This document shows positions 1 to 8,176 of a DNA stretch of 64,000 bases, piece after piece. The DNA comes from Giesbergeria sp. (GTDB lineage: Bacteria; Pseudomonadota; Gammaproteobacteria; Burkholderiales; Burkholderiaceae_C): contig JAKLLE010000006.1 of the NCBI GenBank assembly GCA_023150295.1, forward strand, positions 18,491 to 82,490, read 5' to 3'. Made by a program: the position numbers and the translations under genes. The stretch's first letter is position 1. Each line of letters begins with the position of its first letter. The notes beneath the pieces were generated by a model. The model was not told the DNA's origin, searched no databases, and saw only the letters and a program-made list of their open reading frames with translations.

Positions 1-55
1 TAAAATCGCGGGTTCACACTCTGCGGCAGGCGGCCAGCGCGCCGCTGCACACACT

Positions 56-553
56 ATGAAACCCATCCAGATCGGTGTGGTCATGGGCTCCAGCAGCGAC
101 TGGGAGACCATGCAGCACGCAGTCGAGATTCTCCAGCAATTCGGCATCGGCCACGAGGCCCGCGTGGTCTCGGCCCACCGCATGCCCGACGACATGTTCG
201 CCTACGCCGAAGCCGCCGCAGGCCGTGGGCTCAAGGCCATCATCGCCGGAGCGGGCGGCGCAGCCCACCTGCCGGGCATGATTGCGGCCAAGACCACCGT
301 ACCCGTGCTGGGCGTGCCGGTGGCCAGCCGCCACCTGCAGGGCGTGGATTCGCTACACAGCATTGTGCAGATGCCCAAGGGCATTCCGGTGGCCACCTTC
401 GCCATTGGCACCGCCGGTGCAGCCAACGCAGCGCTGTTCGCCGTGGCGCTGCTGGCCACTGAAAACCCCGCGCTGCGCCAGCAGCTCGACGCCTTCCGCG
501 CCGCACAGACCGAAGCCGCGCGCGCCATGACCTTGCCGCCCACCGCCCCATGA
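56..553 (+). CDS. purE: N5-carboxyaminoimidazole ribonucleotide mutase
   Basis: Cytosolic purine-biosynthesis enzyme that converts N5-CAIR to CAIR. The 165-residue product is the normal size of a class I PurE. Visible family signatures are GSSSDW near the N-terminus, SAHRMP, the glycine-rich [12 protein letters not shown] and HSIVQMP. Its ATG follows about 55 bp of upstream sequence at the window edge. The stop overlaps the purK start (ATGA), so the two consecutive steps of the pathway are translationally coupled. Nothing unusual was seen. Confidence 0.97.
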   Translation: MKPIQIGVVMGSSSDWETMQHAVEILQQFGIGHEARVVSAHRMPDDMFAYAEAAAGRGLKAIIAGAGGAAHLPGMIAAKTTVPVLGVPVASRHLQGVDSLHSIVQMPKGIPVATFAIGTAGAANAALFAVALLATENPALRQQLDAFRAAQTEAARAMTLPPTAP

Positions 554-1725
554 GCGCCCACCCCATCCGCTATTTGCCGCCCGGCAGCACGCTGGGCGTG
601 CTGGGCGGCGGCCAACTCGGCCGCATGTTCGTGCACGCGGCGCAGGCCATGGGCTACTTCACGGCCGTGCTCGACCCCGATCCGGACAGCCCTGCCGGGC
701 GGGTGAGCCACCATCACATCCAGACCGGCTACCAGGACCCCGAGGGCCTGGCCCAAATGGCGCAGCTGTGCGACGCCATCAGCACCGAATTCGAGAACGT
801 GCCTGCCGTTTCGCTGGCCGCACTGGCCGGGCAATGCGCCGTGGCCCCGGCGGCACGTGCGGTGTCGGTGGCGCAGGACCGCGCGCTGGAAAAGGCCCAT
901 TTCGTGCGCTGCGGCGTGCCCTGCGCGCCCCATGCGGTGATTGAGTCGGCGGCGCAGCTGCCGGGGGTGTCCGCCGATCTGCTGCCCGGCATCCTCAAGA
1001 CCGCCCGCCTGGGCTACGACGGCAAAGGCCAGGTGCGGGTGCAAAGTGCTGCCGAACTGGCCGCCGCCTGGGAGGCGCTGGGCCGCGTGCCCTGCGTGCT
1101 CGAAAAAATGCTGCCGCTGCAGTCCGAATGCTCGGTGATCGTGGCGCGCGGCGCCGACGGCCAGACCGTGCACCTGCCCGTGCAACGCAACCTGCACCGC
1201 GACGGCATTCTGGCGGTGACCGAGGTTTATGAGCGAAATCTGCCTCCAGCGCTTACCCAGCAAGCGGCAGGCGCTGCAATTTCGATAGCAAACGGCCTGG
1301 ACTATGTGGGCGTGCTGTGCGTGGAGTTCTTTGTGCTGCAGGACGGCAGCCTGGTGGTCAACGAAATCGCACCGCGCCCGCACAACAGTGGCCACTACAG
1401 CCAAAACGCCTGCGACGTGTCGCAGTTTGAGCTGCAGGCGCGCACCCTCGCTGGCCTGCCCCTGGTGCAACCGCGCCAGCACAGCCCGGCAGTCATGCTC
1501 AACCTGCTGGGCGACCTGTGGTTTGCCCAGGGCGGCAGCACACCGCGCACGCCACCCTGGAACGCCGTGCTGGCCTTGCCCGGGGCCCACCTGCACCTGT
1601 ACGGCAAGACGCAGGCCAAGCACGGACGCAAGATGGGGCACCTGAACATCACCGCCCCCACCGCCGAGGCCGCACGCGCCACAGCGCTGCAGGCAGCGGC
1701 CCTGCTGGGCATCGCCCCTTTTTGA
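550..1725 (+). CDS. purK: 5-(carboxyamino)imidazole ribonucleotide synthase
   Basis: ATP-grasp enzyme that carboxylates AIR with bicarbonate to N5-CAIR, the substrate of PurE. The product is 391 residues, slightly longer than E. coli PurK. It opens with a nucleotide-binding loop ([12 protein letters not shown]), and the ATP-grasp signature [14 protein letters not shown] lies about two thirds along. The ATGA overlap with purE indicates one operon. The next gene follows after only 6 bp, so sua5 is probably cotranscribed. Confidence 0.96.
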   Translation: MSAHPIRYLPPGSTLGVLGGGQLGRMFVHAAQAMGYFTAVLDPDPDSPAGRVSHHHIQTGYQDPEGLAQMAQLCDAISTEFENVPAVSLAALAGQCAVAPAARAVSVAQDRALEKAHFVRCGVPCAPHAVIESAAQLPGVSADLLPGILKTARLGYDGKGQVRVQSAAELAAAWEALGRVPCVLEKMLPLQSECSVIVARGADGQTVHLPVQRNLHRDGILAVTEVYERNLPPALTQQAAGAAISIANGLDYVGVLCVEFFVLQDGSLVVNEIAPRPHNSGHYSQNACDVSQFELQARTLAGLPLVQPRQHSPAVMLNLLGDLWFAQGGSTPRTPPWNAVLALPGAHLHLYGKTQAKHGRKMGHLNITAPTAEAARATALQAAALLGIAPF

Positions 1726-1731
1726 CGCACC

Positions 1732-2748
1732 ATGATTCTGGACGGCTCCCTGCCCGCATCGGTGGCCTCTGCAGCCCAGGCGCTGCGCAGCGGTGCGCTG
1801 GTGGGCCTGCCCACCGAAACGGTGTACGGCCTGGCGGCCGACGCCAGCAGCGACGCCGCCGTGGCGCAGATCTTTGCCGCCAAGGGCCGGCCCAGCGACC
1901 ACCCGCTGATCGTGCACGTGGCCGACGCCTCGGGCATTGCACACTTTGCGCGCGAGGTACCCGCCTTTGCCCAGGCCCTGGTCGACGCCTTCTGGCCCGG
2001 CCCGCTCACGCTCATCCTGCCGCGCCTGGAGGGCGTGGCAACAGCCGCCACCGGCGGACAGGACAGCGTGGGACTGCGCTGCCCCGCCCACCCCGTGGCC
2101 CATGCCGTACTGCAGGCCTGCGCTGCGCCGGGTGATGGCCCCGAACTGGGCGGCCCGCCCGTGTGGGGGCTGGCCGCGCCCAGCGCCAACCGCTTTGGCC
2201 GCGTGAGCCCGACCACCGCCCTGCATGTGCAGGAGGAACTGGGCCAGGGCCTGCTGGTGCTGGACGGCGGCCCCTGCGGCGTGGGCATCGAATCGACCAT
2301 CGTGGACTGCACGCGCGGCGTGCCCGTGCTGCTGCGGCCCGGCGCCATCACGCGTGCGCAGATTGCAGCGGCCTGCGGCATTGAACCGCTATCAAAAGAG
2401 GAGCTTCCAGCGCTCACTCCACGGGCCTCAGGCACGCTGGAGGCCCACTATGCCCCGAGCGCCAAGGTGCGCCTGATGGACGCCAAGGCCCTGCAAACCG
2501 CCCTGGACCTGCTGGGCGCCGATGCCGCGCACCTTGCGGTGTACGCGCGCGCGCCGCTGCGCAGCCCCTCCAGCCAGGTGCTGATTCGGCGCATGCCCGA
2601 CGATGCGCAGGCCACCGCGCGCCAACTGTTTGCCGTGCTGCGCAGTTTTGACGATGCGGGCGTGCGCCTGATCTGGGTCGAACCCCCGCCGGACACGCCC
2701 GCCTGGGAGGGCGTGCGCGACCGATTGCAGCGCGCGGCAGCGGCCTGA
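1732..2748 (+). CDS. L-threonylcarbamoyladenylate synthase, Sua5 type
   Basis: Makes threonylcarbamoyl-AMP from threonine, bicarbonate and ATP for t6A37 modification of ANN-decoding tRNAs. At 338 residues it has the YrdC catalytic domain (GLPTETVYGLAAD, AAKGRPSDHPLIVHV, CPAHPVAHAVL) plus the extra C-terminal Sua5 domain that follows the SGTLEAHYAPSAKV hinge, so it is the long Sua5 form rather than short TsaC. It starts 6 bp after purK. The partner gene tsaB lies at 48475 in the same window. Confidence 0.93.
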   Translation: MILDGSLPASVASAAQALRSGALVGLPTETVYGLAADASSDAAVAQIFAAKGRPSDHPLIVHVADASGIAHFAREVPAFAQALVDAFWPGPLTLILPRLEGVATAATGGQDSVGLRCPAHPVAHAVLQACAAPGDGPELGGPPVWGLAAPSANRFGRVSPTTALHVQEELGQGLLVLDGGPCGVGIESTIVDCTRGVPVLLRPGAITRAQIAAACGIEPLSKEELPALTPRASGTLEAHYAPSAKVRLMDAKALQTALDLLGADAAHLAVYARAPLRSPSSQVLIRRMPDDAQATARQLFAVLRSFDDAGVRLIWVEPPPDTPAWEGVRDRLQRAAAA

Positions 2749-2821
2749 CGACCCAGCGCCCCGCCCTTTACATGGCTTGACACGGCATCGTTACACTCAA
2801 CCCACTTTTTCGGAGATCACT

Positions 2822-3775
2822 ATGGCAGCAAATTGGATGCGTCGCAGCTTGTTGGCGGTCGCATGCGCATCGGCCGCGCTCTTGGCGGCCTGCGGTTCCA
2901 GCACCACCGAGTCGGCGATCACGCCCGAGCGCTTCATCGCCTTTGGCGACGCGTTCAGCGATGCCGGGCAAAAGGGTTCGCTCTACACGGTCAACAACGG
3001 CACGGTCAACAACTGGACGGTGCAGCTGGCCTCGCGCTACGGCAAGACGGTGGCGCCTGTGTCCACCGGCGGCCTGAGCTACGCCCAGGGCAATGCACGC
3101 ATCGCCAGCAAGCCCGACGCGGCGGGCAACGCAAGCACGCCCACCATCACCGAGCAGATCGACAGCTTTCTGGCCAGCAAGACCTTTGCGGCCAACGACA
3201 TCGCTGTGGTCAACGGCGGCATCAGCGACCTGGTCGTCGGCATGGCTGCCGTGCAGGCAGGAACGCTCAGCAGCACTGATTTCGTGGCGCAGGCCAAGCA
3301 GAACGGCCAGGCCCTGGCTGCACAGGTGCGCAGACTGGTCACCGCCGGTGCGCCCCATGTGGTGGTGGCTGGCACCTACGATTTGAGCAAGACGCCCTGG
3401 GCCATCGGGATCAAGCAGGAGTCCTTGCTGGCCGATGCCAGCCTGCGCTTCAACGAGCAGTTGCTGATTGCACTCAACGACCTGGGCGACAAGGTGCTGT
3501 ACGTGGACGCCGCGTACTATGTCAACCTCTACACCTCCGTGCCAGGCGCTTATTACTTCACCAATGCCACCGAGCCGGTGTGCACGTCGGTGGATGCGGG
3601 CAACGGCATCGGCATCGGTGCGGGCCAGGTGAATTCGGCGCTGTGCACGGCCTCTACCCTGGTGTCCGGCGCCAGCGTGGACGCCTATGTGTTTGCCGAC
3701 AAGGTGTACCTCAGCCCGTCCGCACACCGCCAGTTTGGCAACTACGCCTACGACAGGCTGCGCGCGCGCTGGTAA
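2822..3775 (+). CDS. SGNH/GDSL-fold lipoprotein with lost catalytic residues
   Basis: A 317-residue secreted lipoprotein; the lipobox LAAC gives Cys24. The fold is that of GDSL esterases: block I reads IAFGDAFSDAGQ and the last block FADKVYLSPSAHRQF. The nucleophile position of GDS is Ala44 and the usual DxxH histidine is Tyr296 (DKVY), so esterase activity by the standard mechanism is unlikely. The start was chosen at the ATG 3' of GGAGATCACT and because it begins a proper signal peptide. An intact relative is encoded on the other strand at 4571-5713. A binding or structural role is possible; function unknown. Confidence 0.8.
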   Translation: MAANWMRRSLLAVACASAALLAACGSSTTESAITPERFIAFGDAFSDAGQKGSLYTVNNGTVNNWTVQLASRYGKTVAPVSTGGLSYAQGNARIASKPDAAGNASTPTITEQIDSFLASKTFAANDIAVVNGGISDLVVGMAAVQAGTLSSTDFVAQAKQNGQALAAQVRRLVTAGAPHVVVAGTYDLSKTPWAIGIKQESLLADASLRFNEQLLIALNDLGDKVLYVDAAYYVNLYTSVPGAYYFTNATEPVCTSVDAGNGIGIGAGQVNSALCTASTLVSGASVDAYVFADKVYLSPSAHRQFGNYAYDRLRARW

Positions 3776-3794
3776 GCCTTTTCCGCCTGGCAAC

Positions 3795-3825
3795 GCAAAA
3801 CGCCCCCGATCTGGGGGCGTTTTGC
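3795..3825. terminator. Bidirectional hairpin terminator between convergent genes
   Basis: A perfect 13-bp stem (GCAAAACGCCCCC with GGGGGCGTTTTGC) around a 5-nt loop. It gives A/T runs on both sides, so it can end both the + strand SGNH-like gene and the - strand ompW gene that converge here. Confidence 0.85.
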
Positions 3826-3868
3826 TTGGGGGTGTGGCGCTTGGGGTGCCGCGCTTGCGTTCCCGGGC

Positions 3869-4546
3869 TCAGAACCGGTAGGCCAGTCCCACGGTGAACA
3901 CGTTGGGGTTCAGCTTCACATCGATGTGCTGGCCGGTGGACAAGGTGTTGCGCGTTTTCACAAAGGTCTTGTAGTAGGCCAGGTCCAGTGACCAGCGCTC
4001 GTTCAATGCCACTGCCACGCCGATTTGCGCAGTCAGGCCAAAGCGCGATTCGGCCTGCAGCAGTGTGGGCCGGGCCGGGGTTCCACCCGTCAGGCCCGTC
4101 AGCGCGGCGGTGCCGCGTTCCTTGAAGAACTTGGCATAGGTCAGGCCCAGCCCCAGATAGGGGCGCCATTGGGCGTCGGCCTGCTGAAAGCGGTACTGCA
4201 GGGCCACGGTAATGGGCAATGCCTTGACCTCTCCCAGCTTGCCCACACCCGCGATGGCGCCTGCGCCCACGGTGTCGTGCTTGAACGGCAGGGCCAGCGG
4301 AACATCGACCATCCAGTGGTCCGTGAGCATGTAGCCCACCCCTCCCGAGAGCTGCGTGTCCGCCTCCACATCGACCTTGGTGCCCGCAAAGCTGGGGGCT
4401 GTCAGGTCACCGCTGCTGACTTGGGGGGCGATGTGGGTGAGCCCTCCGCGTACCAGCCAGCTGCCAGCGCTTTGTGCCTGTGCGGTGGTGCCCAGGGCGC
4501 AGACCAGCGCTGCGCCCATCCAATGCAGAAACTGTGTGTTTTTCAT
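3869..4546 (-). CDS. OmpW family outer-membrane beta-barrel protein
   Basis: A 225-residue protein with a Sec signal peptide ending in AQAQS, followed by alternating amphipathic strands and a C-terminal aromatic residue (GLAYRF) typical of outer-membrane barrels. The order of motifs (WLVRGGLTHIAP at the N-terminus, RPYLGLGLTYAKFF in the middle) matches OmpW, a small barrel for hydrophobic solutes. It lies 24 bp downstream of the SGNH esterase gene on the same strand and may be cotranscribed with it. Confidence 0.9.
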   Translation of the reverse strand: MKNTQFLHWMGAALVCALGTTAQAQSAGSWLVRGGLTHIAPQVSSGDLTAPSFAGTKVDVEADTQLSGGVGYMLTDHWMVDVPLALPFKHDTVGAGAIAGVGKLGEVKALPITVALQYRFQQADAQWRPYLGLGLTYAKFFKERGTAALTGLTGGTPARPTLLQAESRFGLTAQIGVAVALNERWSLDLAYYKTFVKTRNTLSTGQHIDVKLNPNVFTVGLAYRF

Positions 4547-4570
4547 GGTGTTTCCTTTGGGAGCAGTGGC

Positions 4571-5713
4571 TTACAACCAGCCGGCCTGGGCCAGCGTGCG
4601 CGAGACGAGTTGGCCCAGCAGCTGGTGACCGTAGGGGGTGGGGTGGAAGCTGTCCGAGAAGGCGTAGGTTTTCCACCAGTCCGCGCCACCCGTGGCGCCA
4701 GTGGGCGGGGGAAGGGCCGACAGCGCGGTAGCCGTGCAGGTGGCGAACGTGTAGGAAGGCAGGCCGTCGCTGCCGACCCCGGTGATGGGACACACGGTGT
4801 CCTTGGCGTTGGTGAGGCCGAACTGAACGGGATTGGCCACCTGGTCGTTGAGCGAGGTGTAGAAGTCCACCACCACCACCTTGGCGTTGCCCTGGAAACC
4901 CTTGGCAAGCTGTGCATTGAAGGCCTGCACCCAGCCTTGCGCGAGCGCACGCACCTGTTCGCTGGCGGCGGCACCGGCCGCAGCGGCCACGCCGGCCAGG
5001 AGCTGCTGCACGCGCGGCGTCTTGTCGATACCCGGCATGTTGAGGACGGCGACCCTCATGGCGCCCTTGCCCAGGGCATCCTTCTCGATGGCCATGCGGA
5101 ACTTGTCGGCCAGTGCCTGCATGTAGGCACCACCAATCTGTGCGGTCCCGGTCGCACCTGAGGCCAGCGCAGCGTCCACGGTCGCCGCTGGCAGCAGCGT
5201 GCTCAGCAAGGCTCGGTAGCCCGCTGCGCCGTCTTTGGAGGCCGAAAGGTAAGCGCCCAGCAGGTCGGCCGCATCGTTGCCGCCGCCGTCGGCCAGGAGC
5301 AGGTCACCCGCCCCATAACCTACCGCACCCGCGTTGGCAAGCTGCTGTGTGATGGACACAGGCGATGTGGGGGCCGTGAAATTGTTGATGCGCCCGCCGC
5401 CGATGGCATGATTGGTGCACCCCGCCGCCTGGTTGAAGCTGCTGCCCGTGAAGATGTAGCGAGGGCACAGCGTCACGCCATAGCTGCTGGCAACGCGCTC
5501 GGGCCAGATTGCGGTGGAACCCGGCCCGGTGGGGGCCGCGCCCTGCACCGTGAACTTGAGGCCAAAGGTGCCACTGTCGGCCAGACTGTCCCCCACCACC
5601 TTGACGCTGGTGACTGGCGCCACAGGCGTGGTTTCCGATCCCCCGCCTCCGCAGGCAGCCAGCACGGCAGCGGCCAGCAACGACACCCAAATACCCTTGC
5701 GCTTTGTCTCCAT
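4571..5713 (-). CDS. SGNH/GDSL family esterase lipoprotein
   Basis: A predicted outer-membrane or periplasmic esterase of 380 residues. A lipobox ending VLAAC places the lipid anchor at Cys21, followed by a GGGG linker. Catalytic residues are intact: GDSLADSG with Ser43 and SDSFHPT with Asp354 and His357. The ATG is preferred over an upstream TTG because it follows GAGGGAAACC and starts a classical signal peptide. The palindromic operator 26 bp upstream suggests control by a TetR-type repressor not encoded here. ompW follows it directly. Confidence 0.88.
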   Translation of the reverse strand: METKRKGIWVSLLAAAVLAACGGGGSETTPVAPVTSVKVVGDSLADSGTFGLKFTVQGAAPTGPGSTAIWPERVASSYGVTLCPRYIFTGSSFNQAAGCTNHAIGGGRINNFTAPTSPVSITQQLANAGAVGYGAGDLLLADGGGNDAADLLGAYLSASKDGAAGYRALLSTLLPAATVDAALASGATGTAQIGGAYMQALADKFRMAIEKDALGKGAMRVAVLNMPGIDKTPRVQQLLAGVAAAAGAAASEQVRALAQGWVQAFNAQLAKGFQGNAKVVVVDFYTSLNDQVANPVQFGLTNAKDTVCPITGVGSDGLPSYTFATCTATALSALPPPTGATGGADWWKTYAFSDSFHPTPYGHQLLGQLVSRTLAQAGWL

Positions 5714-5738
5714 GGTTTCCCTCTCTTCCAAAACAAAA

Positions 5739-5760
5739 AAATAGAACGACCGTTCTATTT
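5739..5760. promoter_or_regulatory. Palindromic operator upstream of the SGNH esterase
   Basis: AAATAGAACG and CGTTCTATTT form a perfect 10-bp inverted repeat with a 2-nt spacer, centred about 36 bp upstream of the esterase ATG. Size and symmetry are those of TetR-family operators (inference); no regulator gene lies beside it. Confidence 0.65.
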
Positions 5761-5872
5761 GTCGCGAATGTTACAGAAGACACCTTGGGACACAGAGGGG
5801 GGAAACACCGATGTTGGAATGCCACCACATGCCATGGAGGTTTGATCGCTCAGGCCCATACCGCAGCCCCCC

Positions 5873-5899
5873 AAAAAAATGCCCCGGCGGTTCCGGGGC
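5873..5899 (-). terminator. Rho-independent terminator of the lipase gene
   Basis: A 7-bp GC stem (GCCCCGG/CCGGGGC) with a 5-nt loop, followed on the - strand by seven T residues. It lies 54 bp beyond the stop codon of the interrupted lipase gene. Confidence 0.85.
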
Positions 5900-5952
5900 A
5901 ACTTGGGTGCTGTGCCCCCCCGCTGGAGGGGCCTGTGCAGCGGTGGCGGCGC

Positions 5953-6396
5953 TCACTTCACCTTGTCGAACAGGCCGCGCGCATAGACATGGCAGAACGG
6001 TGGTTCATAGGTGCCGTGGTACGAACCGTAGTAGGTGGCAAACGCGGCTGATGTGGGGTCGGTGGGCGCCTTGCCCCCCGGTCCGTAGGCCGCCTGGATC
6101 ATGGGATCGACGTCCACCGACGTGACGTTCTTCAGTCCGCGGCTGTCGAAATCGGCTTTCATCGCAGCCTGGTGCACCGCAGGGGGCACCGTCGGGTCAC
6201 CGGCGCCACCGCACAGCAGCACGCTGGACTTGGGGTTCCAGCCCAGCAGGTCGTTCTTCTTGGCGACCACGCTCAGTGGGTGGGTGTCGCTGGTGCGGGC
6301 GCCCGCCAAGTACTCGGCCTGGAACATGGCGTCCCGAGCCTGGTTGGGCGTCACGCCTGGGCCTCCTGGCAGCGCACCGCTGGTCACCAGGGTGGT
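5953..6396 (-). pseudogene. 3' part of a phage-interrupted secreted lipase gene
   Basis: Encodes the C-terminal 145 residues of an alpha/beta hydrolase whose N-terminal part lies at 45720-46592. It carries the presumed acid (GAGDPTVP, Asp356 in the rejoined protein) and histidine (SYHGTYEPP, His416). Codons upstream of 6397 are phage DNA. Joining the halves at the 6-bp duplication GGTGGT gives an unbroken 436-codon frame, so the gene was whole before insertion and would be again after precise loss. This fragment lacks a start and the nucleophile, so it should be inactive. Confidence 0.92.
6391..6396. repeat. Left target-site duplication GGTGGT
   Basis: The host 6-mer GGTGGT lies directly next to the first phage bases TGAA. 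The same 6-mer follows the last phage bases at 45720. Both copies code for Thr-Thr of the lipase on the - strand. Confidence 0.9.
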
Positions 6397-6480
6397 TGAA
6401 GCGCGGCGCGATATTTGCGCCCTGAAAGATGACATATTTGGTTTCGGGAGCTGTTTCGCGTGAAGAAAGGAAATTGTCAC
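6397..6480. repeat. Left prophage end with candidate transposase-binding sites
   Basis: The end begins TGAAGCG. It holds GCGGCGCGATA at 6403-6413, which recurs inverted near the right end (45680-45690), and TGTTTCGCGT at 6452-6461, which recurs directly at 45607-45616. Shared short motifs at both ends are what transposase-binding sites look like, but the spacing from the two tips differs, so the assignment is tentative. Confidence 0.5.
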
Positions 6481-6492
6481 CGATGCAACGCC

Positions 6493-6527
6493 AAAAAAAA
6501 GCCGCCCACTTGAGGCGGCTCTTTTTT
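6493..6527. terminator. Bidirectional terminator at the left prophage end
   Basis: The stem AGCCGCC/GGCGGCT is flanked by A8 on one side and T6 on the other. It closes the leftward BRO operon about 10 bp after its stop and would also block transcription entering from the host side. Confidence 0.85.
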
Positions 6528-6536
6528 GGGCGGAAT

Positions 6537-7166
6537 TTACTGGAGGGCCAGTCGTTCGGCTTTTATTCGCCGCTCGAGCTGCTTCACGCGGGGTTCGATC
6601 ACCTGGGGGAGGAAGCCCAGCTCCTTGAGCTTTTCGATCTGCTTTCTGGCGGTGATCCCCGTCAGGGTGTTGTAGCCCAGCATGCGCGTGATCTCCACGC
6701 TGTTGTAGCCCGCAGCGGCCAGGGGCAGAAGATCAACCAGGTAGGGGCGCAGCCTGAGCCATTCCCACTGGGCCTCGGTGAAGTCGAACGTGATGCCCAG
6801 GCGCTGGGCCTCCTGGTGCATCTTGTACTGGCCTGTCTTGCGGATGCTGGGTAGAACTTCGCGTGTTACCCAGCGTTTGAATGGTTCGGCGCACTCTGCG
6901 CGGGAACGGAACACGACCCGGTAGAAGCCTGGCTCGGTCAGGAAATTCGCCTCCTGAATACCGCCAGGGGTCCGCACATTGTGCGGACCCTTTTCGTCAT
7001 CCTTGACCATGCGAAGCATGTCCCGCGCGTCCTTGTACTCCAGCGTTCGTGCCAGGCTGGGGGCATAAAACCATGGCTCATCGCCGATCTGGACCACGTC
7101 CAGGCTCATGCTGCCCAGGCTCATGGTTTGCAGGGTCAGCGCGTTTTGGGTGCTGATGTTGGACAT
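6537..7166 (-). CDS. BRO-N domain antirepressor-like protein
   Basis: A 209-residue phage regulator. Residues about 20-115 form a BRO-N domain (PWFYAPSLARTLEYKD, GGIQEANFLTEPGFYRVVF, AEPFKRWVTREVLPSIRKTG), the DNA-binding fold of many phage antirepressors. The C-terminal third is basic and helical. The start follows a strong AGGAGG. It overlaps the preceding 113-residue gene by one base (TAATG). Its place at the extreme left end, past the tail genes and a 447-bp gap, suggests an accessory operon with its own promoter. Confidence 0.85.
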   Translation of the reverse strand: MSNISTQNALTLQTMSLGSMSLDVVQIGDEPWFYAPSLARTLEYKDARDMLRMVKDDEKGPHNVRTPGGIQEANFLTEPGFYRVVFRSRAECAEPFKRWVTREVLPSIRKTGQYKMHQEAQRLGITFDFTEAQWEWLRLRPYLVDLLPLAAAGYNSVEITRMLGYNTLTGITARKQIEKLKELGFLPQVIEPRVKQLERRIKAERLALQ

Positions 7167-7507
7167 TACAGACCTCCTACGGGACGACGGGAGAACAAAT
7201 CTGGGCGGATGTGCTGCACAGCGCCCAGGGTGGGGTTGTTGGTGGCTGGCTTGAGCTTTTCGCCCAGCACGCGCAGCAGGGCGGCCATGGCGTCGGGTGG
7301 CAGATCAATGGGGCGTGCCGTTGCGCCTGCCTGGCGCAGGCCCGCATTCATGCCTGCGGCGCAGTCGAAGATGGCGCTCAGGCCATTGAGCGCAAGGCGC
7401 ACGTCGTCGAGGTCGGCCACCGTGGATTCGCACATGACGACAAGGGAGGCGTCGGGTTCGAGAAACCGTGCGTCGATGTTCTCTAGGTGGGAGAGGCTGG
7501 GCTGCAT
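7166..7507 (-). CDS. Hypothetical protein, partner of the BRO gene
   Basis: A 113-residue protein not recognised. It is balanced in charge and mostly helical by composition, with no signal peptide or membrane segment. A good Shine-Dalgarno (AGGAGCATCCTC before ATG) supports the start, and the one-base overlap with the BRO gene shows a two-gene operon. Likely a co-regulator or part of an accessory immunity module, but nothing in the sequence proves that. Confidence 0.6.
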   Translation of the reverse strand: MQPSLSHLENIDARFLEPDASLVVMCESTVADLDDVRLALNGLSAIFDCAAGMNAGLRQAGATARPIDLPPDAMAALLRVLGEKLKPATNNPTLGAVQHIRPDLFSRRPVGGL

Positions 7508-7954
7508 GAGGATGCTCCTGTGTTGAGACTGGTTGCCCGTTTACTAGACGGGTGGAGGGGGTGTAGTAACACGCAACAAGACGTGCCGCCGCCCTTACGG
7601 AACGACGCACCCCCCCCTAAAACGGACTCATGGAGCGAATTCGGGAGGCGCAAAAAGGCCGCAAGACTGTCGGGTGCGACGTTTCCGCTTGTTGAGGTGT
7701 TACTAGCACCTGACCGACAGTTTACACGCTGCGTAACGCTTTTGCACCCTGTGAAACACCCCTAAAAACGGCAACGCCGCCTGGTGGTGAACCGGGGCGG
7801 CGTGTGAATGGGGGGAGTGTAGCGCGGGGGCACATCGGGCGCTACAGGGTGGCGGGCCTTGCCTGGCTTGCAGGTCTAGTCTGCGGGTTGGGGGCTTGGC
7901 CAGGTGTTGCTGCACTTGGCCAGGTCGCCCGTCTTTTTTTCGTTCGCGCCCCTC
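7508..7954. promoter_or_regulatory. Non-coding gap upstream of the BRO operon
   Basis: 447 bp without a convincing gene. It separates the last tail gene from the BRO pair. An imperfect palindrome AGGTGTTACTAGCACCT lies at 7695-7711, and its half-site GTGTTACTA recurs inverted with one mismatch at 7562-7570. A GCCGCC/GGCGGC hairpin near 7774-7800 could end the tail transcript. Probably promoter and operator of the accessory operon. Confidence 0.4.
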
Positions 7955-8176
7955 CTAAATCACATCCACCACCACCGGCAAATCCGGCGCTGGCCCCTGG
8001 ATCACTCCGCCCTGCACAAACACCTTGCCGCCCACCGTGGCCTGGCCGCGAGCGCGGGTTCGGCCGCCGCCGGGCAGTTCCAGCACGGCAATGCCGTCGT
8101 TCACCGCGATCACGGTACCGATCTCCATGCGGTCTGGCGCCAGCAGGGCCTGCAGTTGCTTGAGGAAATTACTCAT
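7955..8176 (-). CDS. Small phage tail-region protein, hypothetical
   Basis: A 73-residue protein, last of the leftward tail cluster. The frame stays open further upstream, but the ATG at 8176, overlapping the preceding gene by 8 bases, is preferred because upstream residues are antisense-like. The sequence is rich in beta residues and glycine (GTVIAVNDGIAVLELPGGG), suggesting a small barrel domain. Its coupling to the hub-like protein suggests a tail-tip part; function not recognised. Confidence 0.6.
   Translation of the reverse strand: MSNFLKQLQALLAPDRMEIGTVIAVNDGIAVLELPGGGRTRARGQATVGGKVFVQGGVIQGPAPDLPVVVDVI

Noticed and set aside
202..2226. A 674-codon - strand frame
   Set aside because: Shadow of purK and sua5; no credible product.
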